Assembly: GCA_964435775.1 (NCBI GenBank)
Contig: CAYTAP010000060.1
Location: 1-23,241, forward strand
Reading direction: 5' to 3'
DNA from: CAYTAP01 sp964435775
GTDB lineage: Bacteria; Planctomycetota; Phycisphaerae; Tepidisphaerales; Tepidisphaeraceae
DNA: 23,241 nucleotides
Made by a program: the position numbers and the translations under genes. Every line of letters begins with the position of its first letter. The first letter of the stretch is position 1. Positions 7,357 to 14,536 of this stretch are shown here, in pieces. The notes beneath the pieces were generated by a model. The model was not told the origin of the DNA, did no database searches, and saw only the letters and a program-made list of their open reading frames with translations.

Positions 7357-10300
7357 TCAATTATTATTGTCTGGCACGATGACGTAGACCGGCTCGTTGG
7401 TCAGTTGCAGTTGCCCGGCGGGCGCCATTGTTCGGCCCCACATGTTGAGGACTGCCTTCGCGCCGGTGGGGGTGGGGACGGTCAGGGGTTTGTCATTGGC
7501 CCAGAGCATGTGGACCGTCGCGCCTCGGCCGGTGAAGCTGAGATGGACGAGGCCGGGTTGGCCGGAGTCGGGGACGGCTTTGTATTCGCGCCCGACGATC
7601 TGCGCGATGGCGACGGCGGTTGGTTGCATGCACGCCTGGATCGTGCCATTGAGATCATTCATCCAACCGAGGTAGCCGGCCTGGTGCGGGCCGGCGTAGT
7701 CGAAACCGGCGTAGTAGTAGGTCTTTTGAATATTGGCGGCCGTCGCGGCGGCGACCGACTTGGGCATCATCACCGCCGCCGCCATCGCCGTCGATCCGAG
7801 CGGAAATGTTTCAAACTTGGTGAAGCTCGATTGCACGCCGGTGCCGAACTCCGTGTTCCAGATCGGCATGTTCGGCGAGCCCGCGTCGGCCAATTGCTTG
7901 CGCATGCCGTTCACGGCATCGACCAGCGGCTTGGGGCCGTTGCTCACCCGCCACAGGGCGATGTCGTTGTACCCATGAAAGCTGACGGCATCCGACAGCT
8001 TGCCCACGCCAAGCTCAATCGCCTTGGCCAGCCATTCGGAGTCGATCAGCGGGCCGCCAAGCCCGACGACGACGGCTTTGGGATTCCCCTTGCGGATCGC
8101 CGGCGTCGTCGCCTTCATGATCGCGATGTACTGCTCGGGCGTGATGTTGGCGAAGTTGGGCTCGTTCATCACCTCCCAATCCGTCACCTGGTCGCGCCAA
8201 TGGGCGACGGTCTTTTCAACATATGTACTCCACTTGACGAAACCCGGGTCCATCTTGGGCGAGATCGCCACCTGATAATATAGTTTGTCCATCTGCTCGG
8301 GCGTGCGGATCCACTTGGGGACTTCGTTGAGCACGCCGAGGATTCCCTCCCCTTCGGTGCGCATCTCGTTCATCGCCTTGTCGTCGAAATGCCACACGCC
8401 GGGCTTGGGCTCGACGAAGGTCCATTTCGTGATGCCGCTGACGTCGTGCAGTCGGTTGATGCGCAGGCCGACTTTCCAGAACGCTTTGCGCAGTCGGGCG
8501 ACGTTGGGTACATGCGTCCCAAAGCCCCACTGTTCGATCGCCACATCGGGCATCGGCGGGACGACGGCGATGAACGCCTCGCCTTGCACATTCGGCGACT
8601 TCTCGTTGGCCGCCGGCGTCGAATCCACCGTCAGCAGATGCCAGAATCCGTTGGGCAGATCGGTCAGCTTGATCGTGCCTTGGCCATTGGTTGTCGGCAC
8701 ATTCAGCGTGCGAAACGGCTTGTCGTGTTCATCCTGAATGGCCACGCGTACGTTGCCATCCGGGCCGGTTGCGTGAACGGTCAACGTCACCGGCTCGCCT
8801 TGCGTCGCGACGTTCTGCGGCATGTCGGTGGAGAGCGCGCGCTCGACTTTTGCATGGGGCGCATACGCCGGGGTTTCGCCATCGGCGGGTTCGGCCTGCA
8901 CCTGGGTTGCATCGACGAGCATCGCAGCCCCGGCCGGTCCGTCGCAGGTGATCTTGAGGTAATAGCGCGCGGTGGGGCGATAGGCATCCTCCTCTGGAAT
9001 CGGCTTCCACGTGAAGCCGACGGTCTGCCATCCTTGCTCGGGCGTCAGGCGCATCGTCTTGCCGTGAATGTCCTGCTTCTGATCATGCGCGAACGGCAGC
9101 AGGTTGGTCACCATGAGGTTGACGGTGATCGGCTGATCGACGGCCTTGGCTCGGATCTCAGTGATATACGGACTGACGTAGGACAACTCCATCCAGGGGG
9201 AATAGAGATACTTGCCGGCCGGCACGCGGGCGGCGTTACGGCCTTCAAAGGCGTCATTCACCGGGCCGATGTCGGATGGATCATCCAGTAGCCATCCATC
9301 GCGCCCGAGCTCAAAGCCTGAGTTGAGAACCATATTGCCCGCCACAGGCTCCGCGCCCTTGGGCAGTCCGCCGCCGAATTTTTCCACCTTGAGGTTGTCG
9401 ATGGTAAGCAGGGTTTCGCCGTTCATCTTGAGCATGAGGGAGACCGAATCCGACGTGGCCGGGGCGATGCCGGTGAAGGTGAAATGCTTGAGGCTTTCAC
9501 CGGTCTGAATGTTGGTGGTGAGATAGGTTGTATAGGGCGCGGGGGCCAGGCGCAGATAAAGCTCGGCCTGATGCTGTCCGGCGCTGCTGATGTCGGCGCT
9601 GACCCGATACGCCTCCCCCTTCACCAAGCGCACCGAACCCAGGTTGAGCTGCCCGAATCCCGACACCTTGCATTGCAGCACTTTCCCATATTGCGGGTTG
9701 CCGCTGTCCACGATCTCCATGGGAACGGTCGATCCTGCCCACTTGCTGTCGTCGATGATCTGCGCCGGCGGCTTGCCGAGGGAGGCGCTGTTGAAGTCCT
9801 CATCGAGGATCGTTTCATCCGGCGCGTTGGCTTTCGCTTCGGCGGCCTGCGCGCTGGTCAGCTTCTCCACCGCGATGTCGTCGATGTTGAGCGTGGTGTT
9901 GCCGGTCGTGCGAAACAGGAGCACCACCTGCTCGGCCGATTCCGGGGCGACGCCTTCAAAGCTCACTTTCCGCATCGCGCCGGTGGTCTTTACAACTTTC
10001 GAAACATAGGTGGTGTAAGGCTCGCCCGCCAGACGAAGTTGAAACTCCACGCTCTGCCCGGCCGGGCCCTTGAGGTTCAAGCTCGCGCGATACGTCTCCC
10101 CTTTTTCGAGTGCGACCGTGGCAAGCATCACCTGCGCGAACTTGGTGACCTTCGCCTGGAGCATCTTCCCCCCGGCCTTGGCGCCGCCGGAGACGATCTG
10201 CAAATCCGCCTTGCCGCCATTCCATTCGCTGTTGTCCACGACCGGCCACTGCACCTTGCCCACATCCTGCTTGTCGAAGTTTTCGTGGTAGATCACCTGT

Positions 10301-10455
10301 CCCGTGGATGCCGCCTGCGCAAGACCCGTCGCCAAAAGAAAAGCGCACAACGTGAATAGGGAGACGATCAAGGCACGGTAAACGCATTTGCAAAAGCCGG
10401 GCGTTTTATTCCCTCCCCCGGTACTCCGGGGGAGGGTAGGGAGGGGGCTTTTCAT
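7357..10455 (-). CDS. Large secreted clan-A-type glycoside hydrolase with carbohydrate-binding modules
   Basis: Probably an exported polysaccharide-degrading enzyme (1032 residues from the ATG at 10455). A signal peptide core ALIVSLFTLCAFLLATGLAQA ends near residue 48. Two tandem jelly-roll modules follow (about 52-200 and 213-360), related by paired motifs EPYTTYVSK and APYTTYLTT. A third CBM-like module starts at NMVLNSGFELGRDGW (about 374). An Ig-like linker (about 535-635) precedes a TIM-barrel domain with MNEPN (candidate acid/base Glu765) and WNTEFG (candidate nucleophile Glu869), the Glu pair expected in GH39- or GH5-like families. Substrate unknown. The ATG lies between two inverted copies of the CCCTCC hairpin repeat, so the first ~25 residues (MKSPLPTLPRSTGGG...) are repeat-derived and the start is uncertain; an upstream in-frame ATG at 10575 would translate further repeat. 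Confidence 0.8.
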   Translation of the reverse strand: MKSPLPTLPRSTGGGNKTPGFCKCVYRALIVSLFTLCAFLLATGLAQAASTGQVIYHENFDKQDVGKVQWPVVDNSEWNGGKADLQIVSGGAKAGGKMLQAKVTKFAQVMLATVALEKGETYRASLNLKGPAGQSVEFQLRLAGEPYTTYVSKVVKTTGAMRKVSFEGVAPESAEQVVLLFRTTGNTTLNIDDIAVEKLTSAQAAEAKANAPDETILDEDFNSASLGKPPAQIIDDSKWAGSTVPMEIVDSGNPQYGKVLQCKVSGFGQLNLGSVRLVKGEAYRVSADISSAGQHQAELYLRLAPAPYTTYLTTNIQTGESLKHFTFTGIAPATSDSVSLMLKMNGETLLTIDNLKVEKFGGGLPKGAEPVAGNMVLNSGFELGRDGWLLDDPSDIGPVNDAFEGRNAARVPAGKYLYSPWMELSYVSPYITEIRAKAVDQPITVNLMVTNLLPFAHDQKQDIHGKTMRLTPEQGWQTVGFTWKPIPEEDAYRPTARYYLKITCDGPAGAAMLVDATQVQAEPADGETPAYAPHAKVERALSTDMPQNVATQGEPVTLTVHATGPDGNVRVAIQDEHDKPFRTLNVPTTNGQGTIKLTDLPNGFWHLLTVDSTPAANEKSPNVQGEAFIAVVPPMPDVAIEQWGFGTHVPNVARLRKAFWKVGLRINRLHDVSGITKWTFVEPKPGVWHFDDKAMNEMRTEGEGILGVLNEVPKWIRTPEQMDKLYYQVAISPKMDPGFVKWSTYVEKTVAHWRDQVTDWEVMNEPNFANITPEQYIAIMKATTPAIRKGNPKAVVVGLGGPLIDSEWLAKAIELGVGKLSDAVSFHGYNDIALWRVSNGPKPLVDAVNGMRKQLADAGSPNMPIWNTEFGTGVQSSFTKFETFPLGSTAMAAAVMMPKSVAAATAANIQKTYYYAGFDYAGPHQAGYLGWMNDLNGTIQACMQPTAVAIAQIVGREYKAVPDSGQPGLVHLSFTGRGATVHMLWANDKPLTVPTPTGAKAVLNMWGRTMAPAGQLQLTNEPVYVIVPDNNN
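10380..10450 (-). repeat. CCCTCC-type hairpin repeat, inverted copy inside the hydrolase gene start
   Basis: The hairpin at 10411-10436 has perfect 11-bp arms (CCCTCCCCCGG) and loop TACT (AGTA on the minus strand). The flanks also match copy 2 in inverted orientation: AACGCATTTGC at 10381-10391 against GCAAATGCGTTT near 10520, and GGGTAGGGAGGGGG against CCCCCTCCCCTACCC. It encodes the extreme N-terminus of the glycoside hydrolase. Confidence 0.85.
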
Positions 10456-10468
10456 GGAGAATCGAAAG

Positions 10469-10535
10469 GAACCCCCTCCCCTACCCTCCCCCGCGTGTAC
10501 GCGGGGGAGGGAGAAAATCGCAAATGCGTTTGTCT
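10469..10535 (+). repeat. CCCTCC-type hairpin repeat, copy 2
   Basis: Begins GAACCCCCTCCCCTACCC. The perfect 12-bp hairpin at 10484-10511 has arms CCCTCCCCCGCG and loop TGTA, followed by AGAAAATCGCAAATGCGTTTG. It is a direct repeat of 7269-7336 and an inverted repeat of 10380-10450. Confidence 0.9.
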
Positions 10536-10713
10536 TGACGCACAAGGAGGCAGCGTGATGGAGCGTTTCTCTCATGATTCAAGCCTTTGAGGTAAGGAAT
10601 AACCTGGGTCTGATATCGATTGCACGACGAACGTGGTTTCAGCAAGGCGGTGTCGGATGTCCGACCTGTCGTGGCACGGCCGTCTCGGCAGTGGTCTGCG
10701 GGGCCCGGCAAAC

Positions 10714-10734
10714 ATCGGATGTCCTCCATCCGAT
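10714..10734. repeat. Hairpin ATCGGATG/CATCCGAT
   Basis: Perfect 8-bp arms around the loop TCCTC. A smaller related palindrome, GTCGGA-TG-TCCGAC, lies at 10652-10665. Both are part of the repeat island. Confidence 0.6.
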
Positions 10735-10741
10735 CCGGCAA

Positions 10742-10808
10742 GTAGGGTGGGCCTTGGCCCACCACATTTGAGGTTGGTTGGAAGATGGTGGGCCGAGGCC
10801 CACCCTAC
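10742..10808. repeat. Composite palindrome GTAGGGTGGGCC
   Basis: The outer arms GTAGGGTGGGCC (10742-10753) and GGCCCACCCTAC (10797-10808) pair perfectly. Each side also forms a local hairpin: GGTGGGCC-TT-GGCCCACC at 10746-10763 and GGTGGGCC-GA-GGCCCACC at 10787-10804. It has the same mirrored two-hairpin design as 7181-7266 and 13004-13090, but a different loop. Confidence 0.85.
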
Positions 10809-10870
10809 GAATACGGTTCCAACGCGTTGCACGCCTCGCTTTTGCCCACATTCCGACGGGCACGGCGAAT

Positions 10871-10909
10871 GGTTCGCGTGTACCCGAACCCACGGGCGAG
10901 CCGCCCGTG
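10871..10909. repeat. Paired hairpins: GTA-loop hairpin plus CACGGGCG hairpin
   Basis: The hairpin GGTTCG/CGAACC at 10871-10890 has TGTA at its centre. It is followed directly by a perfect 8-bp hairpin at 10891-10909 (CACGGGCG, loop AGC, CGCCCGTG) and then CCAC. The same two-part arrangement recurs at 16074-16110. Confidence 0.75.
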
Positions 10910-10940
10910 CCACGTCGGATGACGCCCTTACGCCGCGGCA

Positions 10941-11813
10941 TCATCGCCGTCGGGGGTCGTAGCTGCTCGAGTACCAGCCTTCGTCCAGAGCGGGGAACGT
11001 GGAATGGGTGATCGCGTTGTTGGGATCAGGCAGTGACGCGGCATGACCATCCACATAGAGATAGTTGCGAGTCTTTCCATGCGGGACGAAATAGGCGGCG
11101 GTGGTGAAGGGCGGCGAGGCCCAGATTCGTTTGCCATCCGACGGCCAGGTGATCGCGTCGTATGGACCTGTCGCCGCCCAGGCAAACAACTGCTCGATCA
11201 GGAGGAAAGTGTCGGCCGACTGTGCCACCGAAGAAAGCTTGACCGGGCCCCACATCATTTTCAGATAGCCCGGATCTCCATAGGGGAAAGCCTGTCCTGT
11301 CTTGAACGTCAAGGGCGTGCCGGCGCCTCCCGGCTGCTCCAGTCGGCCGAGCACCTGTGAATTGCCCCAGTATGTTCGGGGGTGCACCGTGTGGCTGACG
11401 CCCAGGCCGTCCACGGAGACGCTGCTGTATTCGCTGGCCGAGAAGACCGGGCAGATGAACATCTTGCCCGCGCCGCTGAAATAATCATTGACGGCATCGG
11501 ACGTGTTGGGCAATGCGGCGAAATTGGGGTCCACCGCCGTCAGCAGCGCGCCGGCCCAGTCCACCTTGCCGTAGATGTTTCCGTCAATGATCTGCCCATC
11601 CGGCGGCCCGTAGCCGTTGTTCAGATTCGCGTACATCTGAATCATGATCCCGATCTGCCGCATGTTGGAGAGGCACTGCACGTTCCTGGCCGCCTCCCGC
11701 GCCTTGTTCAGGGCGGGCAGGAGGATGGAGATCAACAGTGCGATGATCCCGATCACGACGAGCAGCTCCACAAGCGTAAAGCCGCGTTTTCGTGCGTTGT
11801 TGATTTTTCGCAT
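10941..11813 (-). CDS. Prepilin-like protein with H-X9-DG motif (DUF1559-type)
   Basis: A type IV pilin-like or pseudopilin protein exported to the cell surface; planctomycetes encode many such paralogs of unknown role. The 290-residue protein starts MRKINNARKRGFTLVELLVV. Prepilin peptidase would cleave after Gly11, leaving Phe12, with the conserved Glu16 at +5 and a hydrophobic helix to about residue 35. HGKTRNYLYVDG at 245-256 is an exact H-x9-DG motif, the C-terminal signature of this family. The ATG at 11813 follows AAAGGAG by seven bases, a strong site, so an upstream in-frame start at 11921 is rejected. It lies between the hydrolase and the PEP-CTERM gene, all on the minus strand. Confidence 0.92.
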   Translation of the reverse strand: MRKINNARKRGFTLVELLVVIGIIALLISILLPALNKAREAARNVQCLSNMRQIGIMIQMYANLNNGYGPPDGQIIDGNIYGKVDWAGALLTAVDPNFAALPNTSDAVNDYFSGAGKMFICPVFSASEYSSVSVDGLGVSHTVHPRTYWGNSQVLGRLEQPGGAGTPLTFKTGQAFPYGDPGYLKMMWGPVKLSSVAQSADTFLLIEQLFAWAATGPYDAITWPSDGKRIWASPPFTTAAYFVPHGKTRNYLYVDGHAASLPDPNNAITHSTFPALDEGWYSSSYDPRRR

Positions 11814-11982
11814 ACGAATCTCCTTTTCTGGTTTGGGTGATTTGCAATTCGGCGACGGACGCCATCTCCGATTCACATTCGCCCGCCGACCGGCGCTTTT
11901 CCCAGCAACCCTCTCTTCCAATCATATGCACCGTCGATGTTTCCAGCGCCGATGCATTGGTACGCCTAGCAACACCCGCGGT

Positions 11983-12954
11983 TCAAGCGGACTCGCCTAT
12001 GACCCCGCGGCGGCGTCGCAGCAGCGCCAGCCCGCCGAGGCCGAGCAGGGCCACGGACGATGGCTCGGGGACGAGCGCTATGCCCGTGGGACCGGCCGAC
12101 AAGGTGGCATAAACCGTCCCGTCATAGGCCTGCGTTGTGGTGTTGAATACAAACTTTGCAATGTTGTTGGGGCTGCTGTTGGCAATGTAAAGATTGTCAT
12201 CGGCGTCGAATATCAGGTCTTTGGGATTGTTATAGACATCCGTTCCAGTGCGCGCCACATTCGACTTGGCGCCAGTGGAATCGATCTTCACGATCGCGCC
12301 CGCATTGTAGTTCAGTGTGAAGAGGTTGCCGCTGCTATCAAAAGCCAGCCCCCGCGCGCCACTCAGGCCGGTGACAAAGGAGGTAGCGACACCGCTGGAA
12401 TCCAGTTTGTAAATATCCGTGCCGCCGTTGAGGACGTACACTTGGCCACTGGTGCTCACAGTCACTGCGTCCGCGCCCGTCAAAGTGCTGTTGAACACGC
12501 TCCCGGCACCCGTGCTGTCATACTTCAACACGTTGTTTCCATTGTTATTCGCGACATAAACATTGCCAGCTCCATCGCGCGCAAGATCTGCGGCATATTG
12601 CATGCCACCGGTGGTATTGAACTGAGCGGCGACATTGGTACTAACATTGATCTTGTCAATGTTGAAACCATACCCATTGCTGGCATAGAGATTACTGACA
12701 CCGTCGCTGGTCAGTCCGTATACATTTCCCGGCGTGCTACCCGTTATTGTGGGTGTGGTCACCGTGCCGCTGGAATCCACTTTCTGGATTGCGTTGCTGC
12801 TGCTATTGAACGAAACATAAATTGTCGGCGCCGCTTGCACCGTACTCGCCCCCATCGCCATCGCCACGGCGCCCGTCGCCAAAACCGCCGCGCGCACCAT
12901 GGCGCGCCTGGTCCGCAAGACCGATTGCATCCGATTCAGAAATGAAACTTTCAT
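11983..12954 (-). CDS. PEP-CTERM beta-propeller protein (NHL-like repeats)
   Basis: A probable exported, envelope-anchored protein of 323 residues. The N-terminal signal peptide has a basic start, a hydrophobic core (AAVLATGAVAMAMGAST) and an AQA-like site ending VQAAP near residue 44. The body holds repeated blade motifs of the type G-x-G-N-x-Y/L-x-x-N...I-x-K-x-D-S-x-G, for example DGAGNVYVANNNGNNVLKYD and FDADDNLYIANSSPN, as in NHL or SMP-30-like propellers. The last 29 residues (295-323) are a PEP-CTERM tail: VPEPSS, a Gly/Leu helix and RRRR, which is recognised by exosortase/PEP sorting. The ATG at 12954 follows GGAGG by about five bases. Its leader contains the double-hairpin palindrome at 13004-13090, a possible regulatory element. 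Confidence 0.9.
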   Translation of the reverse strand: MKVSFLNRMQSVLRTRRAMVRAAVLATGAVAMAMGASTVQAAPTIYVSFNSSSNAIQKVDSSGTVTTPTITGSTPGNVYGLTSDGVSNLYASNGYGFNIDKINVSTNVAAQFNTTGGMQYAADLARDGAGNVYVANNNGNNVLKYDSTGAGSVFNSTLTGADAVTVSTSGQVYVLNGGTDIYKLDSSGVATSFVTGLSGARGLAFDSSGNLFTLNYNAGAIVKIDSTGAKSNVARTGTDVYNNPKDLIFDADDNLYIANSSPNNIAKFVFNTTTQAYDGTVYATLSAGPTGIALVPEPSSVALLGLGGLALLRRRRGVIGESA

Positions 12955-13003
12955 CGCAACCTCCAGGAAAAGTGAAAAGAAAAATAAGAACACGTTTGAT
13001 GCC

Positions 13004-13090
13004 GGGTGCCACAGGTCGGCGTACCCGCAGACCTGTGTCTTTGGCCGGCCCGTGAACACAGGTCTCGGCGTACCGCGACCTGTGGCACCC
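13004..13090. repeat. Double-hairpin palindrome, CACAGGTC stem type
   Basis: The outer arms GGGTGCCACAGGTCG (13004-13018) and CGACCTGTGGCACCC (13076-13090) pair perfectly. Two 28-base hairpins sit inside. At 13010-13037 a 12-bp stem starting CACAGGTCGGCG closes on TACC. At 13057-13084 a stem starting CACAGGTCTCGG closes on CGTA. Each has one mismatch. The spacer is 19 bases. The layout is the same as at 7181-7266, with a shared GGTGCCA edge but different stems. It lies 50 bases upstream of the PEP-CTERM gene and 48 bases after the LacI gene stop. Confidence 0.9.
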
Positions 13091-13138
13091 ACACACAACA
13101 AAGCCTGAACTCTAGCATTGACTCCATCCGCAGGACCT

Positions 13139-14200
13139 TCACGCGGCCCCAACCTCTCCTCCTTTGTCAAACCCTTCCGGCCCCCACGCCGTATCCCCCG
13201 CAATCCAATGCCCCCGCACGACTTGCGATGGATTGGACGCCGACGAATCCTCCAGCGCGCGGAGCATCATGTCGGCGGCCCGCGTGCCGAGGCCGAAACG
13301 ATCATTGCTCACCGGCGACAAACCCGGCCAAGCCTTGACGAACAGTTGCTCCTCATCGCAGCAGACCAAGCCATAATCGCGTCCCGCGACAAGCCCCATT
13401 GACGCGGCGTGTTGCGACAACGCGAGCGCATCTTGTGTGTTGTATGCCACGATCGCTGTGTCCGTTCGGAGCAGCGAAGGCAGGCCGGGAATCGTCAGGA
13501 TCAAGTCGGGGCTTTGCGAGGGCTCGACATGCCGCAACGAAATATGTCGTTCATGGCAGGTCTCCTCCAGCGCGTAATAGCGCTGGGGAATGCTGAAGTG
13601 GTCGCTGTTGCACTCCGGATGCGCCCCCAGCCAGATCGCGTGACGATAGCCGAGCTTCGCCAGGTTCAGGCCGACGAGCTTCCCGACATGCCGGTCATCC
13701 CTCCGGACGCATAATTCATCGCGCCAGAGGTTGGTCTCCAGCCAGACGCATTGCGGCGAGAGCTTTTCGACCCGCTGGTGGACCTTTTGCGTGAACCCGC
13801 CGACGACGATCATCCCATCGAGCAGATGTTCATGAAAAACGCGTGAAACCGGAGCGTCGCCTTCGCTGATGTCTTCGATGCGGACGAGCGAAAGGACATA
13901 ATCGGCGGCCTCAAGCCTGGCGTTGATCCCCAGGACCATCTCAAACGCCGCCAGATACGCCAAGGGACGCATCGGATCGTTGTGCATGAGCACCCCGATC
14001 TGCATCGACCGCTGGTTTCGCATCGCGCGGGCGGCGGCGTTGGGGCGATAGCCGAGTCGATCGGCGATGTCCCGAATCTTCCGCGCCCGCCCGCGCGTGC
14101 TCTTCCATGTCTGCTGAGTTCGGTTATTGAGAACGTTGGAGACGGTTTGAACCGACACCCCGGCTTCTTCGGCAACTTGTCTAAGCGTGACTCGCACCAT
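13139..14200 (-). CDS. LacI-family transcriptional regulator
   Basis: A DNA-binding repressor or activator of 353 residues, typically responding to a sugar. The N-terminal helix-turn-helix is VTLRQVAEEAGVSVQTVSNVLNN (4-26), followed by the hinge region ending IADRLGYRPNAAARAMRNQ (about 45-63). The remainder is a periplasmic-binding-like effector domain starting QIGVLMHNDPMRP and including NDRFGLGTRAADMMLRALE near the C-terminus, a usual LacI/GalR closing segment. The recognition segment carries a few extra residues (QQTWKSTRGR) before the third helix. The ribosome-binding site is weak, but the ATG at 14200 matches the family start. Its targets may be the neighbouring hydrolase or PEP-CTERM genes; that is inference. 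A 22-base palindrome about 80 bases upstream could be its own operator. Confidence 0.93.
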   Translation of the reverse strand: MVRVTLRQVAEEAGVSVQTVSNVLNNRTQQTWKSTRGRARKIRDIADRLGYRPNAAARAMRNQRSMQIGVLMHNDPMRPLAYLAAFEMVLGINARLEAADYVLSLVRIEDISEGDAPVSRVFHEHLLDGMIVVGGFTQKVHQRVEKLSPQCVWLETNLWRDELCVRRDDRHVGKLVGLNLAKLGYRHAIWLGAHPECNSDHFSIPQRYYALEETCHERHISLRHVEPSQSPDLILTIPGLPSLLRTDTAIVAYNTQDALALSQHAASMGLVAGRDYGLVCCDEEQLFVKAWPGLSPVSNDRFGLGTRAADMMLRALEDSSASNPSQVVRGHWIAGDTAWGPEGFDKGGEVGAA

Positions 14201-14282
14201 GGCATTGCCCGGGTCTGGGTTCCGAACGGTTGACCGTCGCGGCGATGAAGAGTTGTGACCGCCGATGACCGCCGACTTGCTG

Positions 14283-14304
14283 GTTCCAATTGAACTATTG
14301 GAAC
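14283..14304. promoter_or_regulatory. Candidate LacI-family operator
   Basis: GTTCCAAT and ATTGGAAC form perfect 8-bp arms around TGAACT. The palindrome GAACGTTC (14301-14308), with the central CG common in LacI-family sites, overlaps its right end. The location, about 80 bases upstream of the regulator's start, suits autoregulation. No binding evidence. Confidence 0.45.
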
Positions 14305-14395
14305 GTTCAAGATTCTACCTCATGTTCAGGTCATCGTCAAATGAATTTATTCATTTTAGTCGAGCGTTCATGGGCAGCAGCAATTGTGGATTTCT

Positions 14396-14423
14396 CCCTC
14401 CACCGCGTACCCGCGGCGGAGGG
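14396..14423. repeat. CCCTCC-type hairpin, copy upstream of the histidine kinase
   Basis: A 28-base hairpin: 12-bp arms starting CCCTCCACCGCG with one G-T mismatch, loop TACC. On the minus strand its downstream flank (GGAGGGAGAAATC) matches the flank of the copies at 7269 and 10469, so it belongs to the same family in inverted orientation. Confidence 0.85.
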
Positions 14424-14479
14424 AACATGTACGGCTGTTGTACCGCCGCTATTTTTGACTAAAGGAATAAGATCGAAGT

Positions 14480-14510
14480 GTGACCACGGGCATGGGGTGT
14501 CGTTTATAAT
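14480..14510 (+). promoter_or_regulatory. Candidate sigma-70-type promoter of the RegB-like gene
   Basis: A perfect TATAAT at 14505-14510, with a weak -35-like GTGACC at 14480-14485 (19-base spacing). Transcription would begin near 14517, upstream of the ATG at 14537 but past the GTG at 14513, which supports the ATG start. Confidence 0.4.
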
Positions 14511-14536
14511 ACGTGATTGCCCGCTACACTACGGCC

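Larger units (their letters stand above)
10456..10940. other. Gene-free repeat island
   Basis: A 485-base space between the hydrolase start and the prepilin-like gene, with no plausible gene. It contains at least five different palindromes: the CCCTCC repeat copy 2 (10469-10535), GTCGGA-TG-TCCGAC at 10652-10665, ATCGGATG/CATCCGAT at 10714-10734, the GTAGGGTGGGCC composite (10742-10808), and the paired hairpins at 10871-10909. Confidence 0.75.
14201..14536. other. Divergent intergenic region between lacI-type and regB-type genes
   Basis: A 336-base spacer without a gene. It holds a 22-base palindrome (14283-14304), an AT-rich tract (14336-14362), a CCCTCC-type hairpin (14396-14423) and a candidate promoter for the histidine kinase (near 14505). 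Confidence 0.7.

Noticed and set aside
7267..10359. Long plus-strand open frames opposite the glycoside hydrolase (7267-8283, 8389-9291, 9484-10359)
   Set aside because: GC-rich antisense shadows with Arg/His-rich composition; the minus-strand frame has a signal peptide and catalytic motifs.
11644..12945. Long plus-strand open frame of 433 codons
   Set aside because: It is antisense to the prepilin-like and PEP-CTERM genes, which have clear motifs and ribosome-binding sites; its own product has no recognisable domain.
7188..14423. CRISPR array, because several repeats are 28 bases long
   Set aside because: The units are scattered over 7 kb, differ in sequence, and have no regular spacers or cas genes.
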